From: Planctomycetota bacterium
GTDB lineage: Bacteria > Planctomycetota > Phycisphaerae > WQYP01
DNA length: 24,720 nt
Assembly: GCA_021799715.1 (NCBI GenBank)
Contig: JAJYZY010000021.1
Location: 1-24,720 of the forward strand
Direction: 5' to 3'
Each line of letters begins with the position of its first letter. Position 1 is the stretch's first letter. This document shows, one piece after another, positions 16,249 through 22,114 of the stretch. The translations under genes and the position numbers were made by a program. Under the pieces are notes generated by a model, which made no database searches, had not been told where the DNA came from, and was given only the letters and a program-made list of their open reading frames with translations.

Positions 16249-17319
16249 TGAGCCTGAACGCACGCGTTCCAGCACGCGCGGGGACAGGTACATGAATTTC
16301 CCGCCGGTTTCTGCGGCGATTTTTTTCAGGTTTTTCTGATGGCGCTTATTGTCGCCCATAAAAGTAAACGTATAGACGCGAATCGGATATTGGCTGTTCA
16401 GATCGGCAATATCCTCAATCAAGCGCGGATCGACATAGCCGTCGGTGAGAAAAAATATCACCTGCGGGTGCATGGCCCAGGCGGCCTTGAAAGGGCGGAG
16501 AAAAGGCAGAAGCTCGCCGAAGTCACGACCCTCGGCCACCATATTGTGAACCCGCGGCAGCACCATGGCGCGATTTGCCGGCGAAGCCCGCAGCAGTTTG
16601 TCCGGACCTAAAATCTTATATCGGGCGGAGATTTTAATAACCGCAAATCGCTGGAACGGCAGCAAGTGCCGAATGGATCGCTGCACTTCGCGTTTCAACA
16701 AATAAAGATGCCCCACCATGCGCCCCGCATGATCCACCAGAAACACCACGCGTTTGGCGCGGGTCTGCACGCCGAAAAATGATACCGCCGGCATTCCGCC
16801 GATGGTCTTCCCCGGCATCCCCATCGCGCCCATGGACCCATTGTTGGATGCCAGTTCGCCGCCTTGTCCCAGGCTTATCGCAAAGAGATGCTCATTGGCG
16901 GCCGTGCCGTTGAGCATGGCATTGAGAGCCGTTGGGGAAACCGAGTTGCTGGCATTGCGCGTGGAAAGGAAATGTCTAAGCGTCGAAGCGCGTGTCGGCG
17001 CGGCTGTTACCTTGTCCGGGTGCGAAAGCTGATTGCCGGAAAGAAAAGATTGCGGAACAATCAATGGCAGCGGCGGCGGGGGGGGAACTTTTATCAACAG
17101 TCGGATGGCCAGTACAAATACAAACAATATCAGCACATGCACCAGCACGGAAAGCACCACGCTTAGCGAACCGCTCCAACTGATGGCATTTCCCGCTATG
17201 CCGGGTGTTTTCAGCGTTAAAGGCGCGGATTTTTTAGGCAGCTTGAATTTGGTGCGCGGACGAAATGAAAACATCGGGCGGCGCGAAAAAGTGCGTCCGA
17301 ATTTTGGTGAGCGCGCCAT
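16240..17319 (-). CDS. Membrane-anchored VWA-domain protein with degenerate MIDAS
   Basis: This 359-residue protein has a very basic N-terminus (about residues 1-45), one strong transmembrane helix (about 52-76, SVVLSVLVHVLILFVFVLAI), a proline run (PPPPPLPL) and a low-complexity linker. A von Willebrand factor A domain covers about residues 180-355. The domain begins RVVFLVDHAGRM, where the metal site D-x-S-x-S is reduced to D-H-A-G-R. FFLTDGYVDP carries the later conserved Asp-Gly. The positive-inside rule puts the VWA domain outside the cytoplasm. The start at 17319 has an AGAGGA about 10 bases upstream. The gene is convergent with scpB. VWA proteins usually mediate metal-dependent protein binding; with this motif, metal binding is doubtful. 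No specific role can be assigned. Confidence 0.8.
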   Translation of the reverse strand: MARSPKFGRTFSRRPMFSFRPRTKFKLPKKSAPLTLKTPGIAGNAISWSGSLSVVLSVLVHVLILFVFVLAIRLLIKVPPPPPLPLIVPQSFLSGNQLSHPDKVTAAPTRASTLRHFLSTRNASNSVSPTALNAMLNGTAANEHLFAISLGQGGELASNNGSMGAMGMPGKTIGGMPAVSFFGVQTRAKRVVFLVDHAGRMVGHLYLLKREVQRSIRHLLPFQRFAVIKISARYKILGPDKLLRASPANRAMVLPRVHNMVAEGRDFGELLPFLRPFKAAWAMHPQVIFFLTDGYVDPRLIEDIADLNSQYPIRVYTFTFMGDNKRHQKNLKKIAAETGGKFMYLSPRVLERVRSGSEP

Positions 17320-17786
17320 ATATTACTTTTCCTCTGTGGCTGCTGCGGAAACTTACCAGTCAAGATGGCCCGCCGCGGATAAAAAAACCGTTTCCGGAGC
17401 GTCTCCCGGGCCTCTGGATCGGCAAACACACCAAATTGCGTGAAAATTTACAGCACGTCCATCCCATCAAAAGCGATTGAAAAACAGTCGCTACAGGCCT
17501 GTTTTTAACAATCACGCCCGATGTTTATCGACCATTTGCCGCAAGTCGCTTGACTTACGCCCTATAAATTCATACAACGGATGGGACGGTTAGTAAAGTC
17601 CGGGCGGAAAAATTCCATTTTTCCGGCTGCCGGGCGGGCTGAAAACGCCTTATGAACCGGCATGGGGGGATTCTGAGAGCCGTGCGGGCATGGATGCTGA
17701 AATTCGCGCCCATGGTGGTCATGGACGATGAAATAATTTTGTTCCGGCTTCATTAACATTAAGCCGCCTTTACAGGAGATTTAATT
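17320..17786. other. 467-base intergenic region, no gene recognised
   Basis: No frame here looks like a protein. It holds the inverted repeat AAAAACAG/CTGTTTTT (17481-17488 with 17500-17507) and the hairpin CGGAAAAA/TTTTTCCG (17605-17612 with 17618-17625, 5-base loop). A possible promoter pair is TTGACT (17550-17555) with TACAAC (17573-17578) at a 17-bp spacing. The last could drive the DUF2934 gene or a small RNA. The region also serves as the 5' side of the VWA gene on the other strand. Confidence 0.4.
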
Positions 17787-18059
17787 ATGGCTACCCGCAA
17801 AAAAATCACGCCGTCCGCGGCTCCCGTTAAAGCCGCCCCCGCTCCAGCCGCCGCACCCACACCGGTGGCCAGGTCGGAAAGTAAGGGCAGCGGTACGCTG
17901 ACCGCCGGCAAAGCCGCTGTTGCTTCGCCGAAAACCCCCGTCACGTATGAACAAATTGCCGAACGTGCTTATCAGATTTATCTGAAACGCGGATTCGGAC
18001 CGGGAGACGCGAATTCGGATTGGATCGAAGCCGAAAGGCAACTGAAAGCCGGCCGATAA
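17787..18059 (+). CDS. DUF2934 domain protein
   Basis: This is a 90-residue protein. Residues 1-50 are a low-complexity, Ala/Pro/Lys-rich tail (RKKITPSAAPVKAAPAP). Residues about 53-88 match the DUF2934 pattern: EQIAERAYQIYLKRGFGPGD, then DWIEAERQL. The family is small and widespread in planctomycetes, acidobacteria and proteobacteria, with no known biochemical role. The basic tail could contact nucleic acid, but this is speculation. CAGGAG lies 8 bases before the ATG. It stands 103 bases upstream of a small lipoprotein gene on the same strand. Confidence 0.85.
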   Translation: MATRKKITPSAAPVKAAPAPAAAPTPVARSESKGSGTLTAGKAAVASPKTPVTYEQIAERAYQIYLKRGFGPGDANSDWIEAERQLKAGR

Positions 18060-18124
18060 CGCGGTTTTAGTCCGAGATTCAGGATTTTGCCACCTTGTGC
18101 GGTTTGGTGCGTGTAACTTCAACA

Positions 18125-18143
18125 GGAAAGCTTGAAGCTTTCC
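18125..18143. repeat. 19-bp near-perfect palindrome before the lipoprotein gene
   Basis: GGAAAGCTT (18125-18133) and AAGCTTTCC (18135-18143) are perfect arms around one G. It lies 19 bases before the lipoprotein ATG, just upstream of its GGAG ribosome binding site, where a bound protein or an RNA hairpin could control expression. Confidence 0.45.
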
Positions 18144-18162
18144 GATTATTGGAGTTGCCGTC

Positions 18163-18381
18163 ATGAAAAAAGTTGCCGCTAAGGTCGCGATGTGCAGTTT
18201 GTTTGGTGCGTTTGTTTTATCCGGTTGCGCCACGCGGGCAGTTATCGTCGCCCGTCCCGGCCCACCGGTTGGTGCCGTGATTGTCGCCGCGCCGGGTCCA
18301 CGCGCAATATGGGTTCCCGGCCACTGGGTCTGGCGGCCCTATATGGGCCGTTACGTGTGGGTGCGCGGCCACTGGCGCTAA
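18163..18381 (+). CDS. Small lipoprotein with WxxGxW-type repeats
   Basis: This 72-residue protein has a lipoprotein signal (MKKVAAKVAMCSLFGAFVLSGC). The lipobox LSGC puts the acylated Cys at residue 22. The mature part is about 50 residues long and ends with the repeated motif WVPGHW...YVWVRGHW, as in the YXWxxGxW/BcpO-type repeat family found in many Gram-negative envelope proteins. GGAG lies 8 bases upstream of the ATG. A clear terminator follows 9 bases after the stop. The protein is probably anchored in the outer or inner membrane; its function is unknown. Confidence 0.85.
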   Translation: MKKVAAKVAMCSLFGAFVLSGCATRAVIVARPGPPVGAVIVAAPGPRAIWVPGHWVWRPYMGRYVWVRGHWR

Positions 18382-18390
18382 CTTTAACTG

Positions 18391-18417
18391 TGCGGCAGCC
18401 CCGGCTGTCGCATTTTT
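18391..18417 (+). terminator. Terminator after the small lipoprotein gene
   Basis: TGCGGCAG (18391-18398) pairs with CTGTCGCA (18405-18412) in an 8-bp stem with one G-U, closed by a 6-base loop, and is followed by TTTTT. It starts 9 bases after the stop codon. Confidence 0.8.
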
Positions 18418-18840
18418 CGCCAACATCCGAATCCCCGCGCTAATCGTGGTTTGGCGATCATTTGGCTTGCTGAATCCCAAAGTTGCGCGATGCGGCACCG
18501 AGCGAATTGCCGGGAATCAAGTTGTGCATTGGGAACCGGTTTTTGATGCGGTAAAATGGCATTGTCGCGTGCGCCGTCGTTACCATCGCGTGAAAGTAGT
18601 CACTGGGTTCAAAATCGCAGAATATAGCCTTTCATTTGGCCAGTGATGTGGTACAATTCTTTAATTGCAGTGGCTCGAAGTTTACCAATATTTGGGATCC
18701 CATGGGCCGAAAGACGAACATCACGATTGCCCAACCGGAGCGCGGGGAAATCAGCGCTGGCGGCATAACCGCATCCAACGGCCCGCCCGGCACCAACACC
18801 CCGGAACTCTGGCACCTTGACGGATCAACCAACCAGCGAG

Positions 18841-18861
18841 CCACCGGCTTTACGCCGGTGG
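18841..18861. repeat. REP-like hairpin
   Basis: CCACCGGC (18841-18848) and GCCGGTGG (18854-18861) form a perfect 8-bp stem with loop TTTAC. Hairpins of this GC-rich kind with an A/T loop resemble REP elements associated with IS200/RAYT transposases. It lies within the RHS remnant. Confidence 0.5.
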
Positions 18862-18941
18862 GTGGCAGTCTGACCGATGCCCGGCGCAATCGCAACCACA
18901 AAGATAAAAGCACTCAGCGGGCACCTACTGGCCGTAATCCC

Positions 18942-18970
18942 CTTAGCCCTGTGCGGGGCACGGTGTTAAG
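18942..18970. repeat. 13-position hairpin inside the RHS remnant
   Basis: CTTAGCCCTGTGC (18942-18954) and GCACGGTGTTAAG (18958-18970) pair at 12 of 13 positions in RNA, with two G-U pairs, around loop GGG. A TCCCGAT/ATCGGGA pair lies just downstream (about 18986-19017). Confidence 0.4.
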
Positions 18971-19547
18971 GCAGGAGCCGAAATCCCGATGGCCCGCAGG
19001 AGCACCGGATCGGGAGATACAACCGGACCCGATCGGCTATCCCGATGAACCCCAGAGCGTTGATAATGAATCGGGACAGGCTCTTGGTGGAATTAATTTA
19101 TATGAGTATGTCGCGGGAAGAGCGGTGGTGTTTACAGACCCGGCGGGGCTAGATTTCTGTGACGACCTGAAGGAAAATATTGCTGAATTCCAGCGGGAAA
19201 TAGCCGCGAACCTTACGGCCGCCTTCGTTCACACTCTACAATTGTTGCTGGCCGAGAATAATTGGGAAAGGTTTCGCTTGGGCACCGAAATCGCGGGTGA
19301 GGAGGCGGAGGCGGTACCGGCGAAAGCGGCCCCTGACAGCGCCCAATCACTATACGATCTTTTTTGCAACAATCCAACAGGAATATGCCCAATTATTATC
19401 CCGGAGGGATCACCGTTGCCGGCGGTGGATTGGCGTTGGGCCGGTTGCGCAGTTTTGCCGCTGGTGGCCAAAGTCCGCAATCCTCATGAGACCCCCCAAC
19501 ATCCGGTTTAATTCGCTGGCAGGTTTGGACGAAATAAGGAGAACCCA

Positions 19548-20747
19548 ATGATGCAACAATTCCACACCCGAATCCGTGCACTTTTAGTACACAGCATACT
19601 TTTAGGTGCGCTGACAGCAACACCGATGTTTGAACCAGTACCAGCGCAAGCACTGGCCGCAACGGTGAAATCGACAAACGACACCGCGCAGCAAGAGGAT
19701 CGCCTCGGGCATCATGATTTGGCGGCTCGGCACTATCACCGCGCGATGTCCCTGTTTCGTGCGGCCGCTGATGCGGGAATTGTCGCGGCGGAAACGCGAC
19801 TTGGGTATATGTACTATAACGGCTTTGGAACCCCGCCCAATGCAAAAAAAGCTTTGGATTTATGGACCAAGGCGGCTGCGCAGGGCGATCCTCGCGCCAT
19901 GTTCGACCTTGGCGATTGCTACCAATTGGGCCGTGGGTGCGGACAAAGTTACCGGCTGGCGACCATGTGGTTCCAACGGGCGTTATCGAAGAATTTCGCC
20001 CCCGCGATGTACGCTATCGGCGCGTTTTATGAAAATGGGCACTACACGGTGGGCAACGGGCGACCCGTACAGAGTTTTCCCCTGGCAGAGAAGTGGTACC
20101 GCCGAGCCGCCGGTAAGGGTGTGGCTGCCGCAATGTACGCCCTGGGACGGCTATACGCCAAGGGACGCGGTGTAAAGGAGGACCCGGTGCTAGCGGTAAA
20201 CTGGTTTAGGCGAGCAGCTACGGCAGGCGACCAAACGGCGATGGAGGTCCTTTCGGAAGCCTACGAAATCGGATGGGGTGTTCCGAAAAGCCAGGCGAAG
20301 GCGGATAAGTGGCGCATTAAAGCAGAAGGCAAGCGGTTGACAGAAAATCTCACCGGTTGGCTTGCCCAGACCTTCATCTCAAAACCGTTATTCATTAAAA
20401 TTATCCCTGACGCCTTCGACAACAGGCCATCCGAAATTGCCTGTATGGCTTTGCGCACCCAAGGGAAACTGCTGGCCTTGGGGGTAGCGGTGCGGTCTGA
20501 TCGCGCCACGGCGGTGATGTCCGAGACCGCGGTCGGAGCGGGCGCAGGTGCGCCGGCGATGATCGCAGTCGTGGTGCATTCCCGCGGTGTGGACAGACAG
20601 GCACCGGCGATTCTGGTCAACCGCGTTTGGCAGCTTGGCGGGGAACTCGGACCCAAGTCATTCAAATACGGCTCGAAGACCTACCGGTACAGCAAGAAAC
20701 ATGACACCTGGATTCCGGTGCATGCGGACAAACAAGCAAAACAGTAG
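19548..20747 (+). CDS. Secreted Sel1-repeat (TPR-like) protein
   Basis: This 399-residue protein has a signal peptide at about residues 1-37 (LLVHSILLGALTATPMF, then AQALA). Residues about 65-265 hold about five Sel1-like repeats, seen as recurring LGYMYYNGFG, LGDCYQLGRG, IGAFYENGHY, LGRLYAKGRG and LSEAYEIGWG, each followed by a helix ending in A-x-x-G. Such solenoids mediate protein contacts. Residues about 275-399 form a second domain I do not recognise (TGWLAQTFISKPLFIK, YGSKTYRYSKKHDTW). The ATG has AGGAG 6 bases upstream. It follows the RHS remnant by 36 bases. Sel1-repeat proteins are known as immunity partners of some secreted effectors, so an immunity or accessory role is possible, but unproven here. 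Confidence 0.85.
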   Translation: MMQQFHTRIRALLVHSILLGALTATPMFEPVPAQALAATVKSTNDTAQQEDRLGHHDLAARHYHRAMSLFRAAADAGIVAAETRLGYMYYNGFGTPPNAKKALDLWTKAAAQGDPRAMFDLGDCYQLGRGCGQSYRLATMWFQRALSKNFAPAMYAIGAFYENGHYTVGNGRPVQSFPLAEKWYRRAAGKGVAAAMYALGRLYAKGRGVKEDPVLAVNWFRRAATAGDQTAMEVLSEAYEIGWGVPKSQAKADKWRIKAEGKRLTENLTGWLAQTFISKPLFIKIIPDAFDNRPSEIACMALRTQGKLLALGVAVRSDRATAVMSETAVGAGAGAPAMIAVVVHSRGVDRQAPAILVNRVWQLGGELGPKSFKYGSKTYRYSKKHDTWIPVHADKQAKQ

Positions 20748-21425
20748 CGCCGTGAAAAGAATGTTGAAAAGAGCTGCTCTCGAAAATTGCGGACGGATGA
20801 TTCTAAGGCGGCGAGTTTTTGACCCCGGATTTTTGAATCATTTCATCAATAAACTCCGTTACGTGTTCGGTCCCATTGGGTCTCTGCCACGGCGAGCTTG
20901 GTTGTGCGCCGTAACAGAAAGGAGGGCGGCATGTTGGAGGATATGCAATTATTCGTATGAGCGACTGCCAATAAGAAAACGAAAACCCTTGATTTCAGCG
21001 GCTTGAGACAATTAGAGATAAGTAGCCAAGGGCACCGGTTCTGCCGGTGGGGTCAGACGTTTTTTGCGGCGCAAAAAACGTCTGACCTCCACCCGGCAGA
21101 TCGAACGGTACGCCATCGGGGTTGATTCGTTAATGTTTTCGTGTGGTTCTGGTGAGGCGGCCAATGGTATTGGATGCGGCCATTTGGAATATTGCGTTGC
21201 TACGCATGGATATGGCATTGGTTCGGCTTGCCGGGGCAGACAATCTTGGATTTGTGGCCCCAGAGAATCAACTGGTCCTGGCGGTGACGACTGCGGCCAC
21301 CCGACTGGAACCGACGGGGAGTTCACAGTTTTGAGTGTCCGACGGCGTTTGCGGGGCCGAAAACACCGCTTTCCGCGGCGTTCACTCTTCGGCGGACAGG
21401 AAATGCTATGAACATTGTCGCGTGT
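20748..21425. other. 678-base region without a convincing gene, with a large inverted repeat
   Basis: No frame gives a recognisable protein. A strong Shine-Dalgarno (AAAGGAGG, 20919-20926) precedes an ATG at 20932 that opens only nine codons (MLEDMQLFV, then TGA). The wording is faintly like the N-terminus of a tyrosine recombinase, so this may be an integrase stub. The perfect 17-bp inverted repeat at 21051-21087 lies next. A 63-codon frame at 21143-21334 starts with GTG and has no ribosome binding site or recognisable motif. Confidence 0.4.
21041..21099. repeat. Large inverted repeat with perfect 17-bp arms
   Basis: GGTCAGACGTTTTTTGC (21051-21067) and GCAAAAAACGTCTGACC (21071-21087) are perfectly complementary around GGC. 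The outer flanks CTGCCGGTGG (21041-21050) and TCCACCCGGCAG (21088-21099) extend the pairing with small bulges. The GGTCAGACG...CGTCTGACC design resembles REP/MITE-type repeats mobilised by REP-associated tyrosine transposases. No transposase gene is in the window. Confidence 0.75.
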
Positions 21426-21965
21426 TTACATGGGCCGCCGGTCGATGGTTTGGTCGTAGATGGCCAGGAGTTTTTGTTTATCAAATACCATCTCTTCGCG
21501 CGTCAGGCCGACGATGTCATATTCATAGGTTAATTCGATGGCGTCAACCGGGCAGGCTTCCTCGCACATGCCGCAATAAATGCAACGCAACTCATCGATA
21601 TCAAATTTAATCGGATATTTTTCGCGATCCGGCCAGGAATCCGGTGCGGCGTCGCCGACGATATGAATGCAATGGGCTGGACAGGCTGTAGCGCACATGT
21701 AACAGGCCACGCATTTTACCCGGTTCTGTTCATCGCGGTTTAAGCGATGCACGCCACGGTAGCGCTGCACATCCATACCCTGTTCCAGAACCGGTTTATC
21801 TTCCCGGCGTTCCTCCGGATACTGCATGGTGCGCACGTTCCCGCTCACGGAGCGGAATAAATGAACCATCGTGCTGCCGAGGCCGGAAAGCACCGCCGGT
21901 AAAAAGATATTCTCCGATGCCTTTAATTCCGGCGGGTGTAATTCGATAACATCTTCAAGCTTCAT
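21426..21965 (-). CDS. nuoI: NADH-quinone oxidoreductase subunit I (2 x 4Fe-4S)
   Basis: This is a 179-residue ferredoxin-like subunit of complex I, which passes electrons from the peripheral arm toward the quinone site at the inner membrane face. Both cluster motifs are intact: CVACYMCATACP near residue 90 and CIYCGMCEEACP near 129, along with the family block PVDAIELTYEYD. The frame extends to a GTG at 21980, but GGAG lies within that extension, 9 bases before the ATG at 21965, so I use the ATG. A possible promoter is at 22012-22040. No other nuo gene is adjacent: the downstream side is a gene-free repeat region and the upstream gene is a c-di-GMP enzyme. It is therefore a solitary copy in this window. 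Another 2x4Fe-4S redox partner protein is a less likely alternative. Confidence 0.88.
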   Translation of the reverse strand: MKLEDVIELHPPELKASENIFLPAVLSGLGSTMVHLFRSVSGNVRTMQYPEERREDKPVLEQGMDVQRYRGVHRLNRDEQNRVKCVACYMCATACPAHCIHIVGDAAPDSWPDREKYPIKFDIDELRCIYCGMCEEACPVDAIELTYEYDIVGLTREEMVFDKQKLLAIYDQTIDRRPM

Positions 21966-22011
21966 AACCGCATACTCCACAGCAGTGGTTCAGGGACTTA
22001 TTCCAAGTCAT

Positions 22012-22040
22012 ATAGTACGCATGAAACACCATTTTGAAAA
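22012..22040 (-). promoter_or_regulatory. Possible promoter of nuoI
   Basis: On the minus strand TTTTCA (22035-22040), a 17-bp spacer and TACTAT (22012-22017) lie 46 bases before the ATG at 21965. Each hexamer matches at about 4 of 6 positions, so this is a weak call. Confidence 0.3.
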
Positions 22041-22091
22041 GTTGCGGCCAAGTTGCCTGCACGTTATGCCACCATCCGGGGGGTGCGGGAT

Positions 22092-22110
22092 GCAGCCAAG
22101 CCCCGGCTGC
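22092..22110. repeat. Short hairpin after the GGDEF-EAL gene
   Basis: GCAGCC and GGCTGC pair (6 bp) around a 7-base loop, 4 bases after the stop of the c-di-GMP enzyme on the minus strand. There is no T-run, so it is at best a weak terminator. Confidence 0.3.
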
Positions 22111-22114
22111 TATT

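Larger units (their letters stand above)
18636..19511 (+). pseudogene. RHS-repeat core remnant with unrelated C-terminal tail
   Basis: The open frame codes for up to 291 residues from a TTG, with no ribosome binding site. Two stretches look like RHS proteins: KFTNIWDPMGRKTN near residue 15, and the RHS-associated core QPDPIGYPDE...GGINLYEYVAGRAVVFTDPAGLD near residues 130-175. Full RHS proteins are often over 1000 residues, so nearly all repeats are missing. Between the two stretches the sequence does not look like protein and holds strong hairpins (18841-18861, 18942-18970). After PAGLD comes a tail of about 120 residues (FCDDLKENIAEF, NNPTGICPIIIP), in the position where polymorphic toxins carry their variable domain. 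I do not recognise the tail. A secreted Sel1-repeat gene starts 36 bases downstream. I read it as an eroded RHS gene or an orphan RHS tip; a short functional product cannot be excluded. Confidence 0.6.

Noticed and set aside
17481..17507. Bidirectional terminator AAAAACAG/CTGTTTTT
   Set aside because: The arms are exact, but the stem is mostly A-T with an 11-base loop, and the nearest genes both start rather than end here. It is kept only as an inverted repeat note.
20932..20961. TGA read-through (selenocysteine) extension of the MLEDMQLFV frame
   Set aside because: No selenocysteine insertion hairpin is visible just after the TGA and the downstream frame matches nothing. A truncated remnant is simpler.
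21143..21334. 63-codon GTG-start frame in the repeat-bearing gap
   Set aside because: The residue mix is plausible for a protein, but there is no ribosome binding site, no known motif and no neighbouring context, so I did not call a gene.
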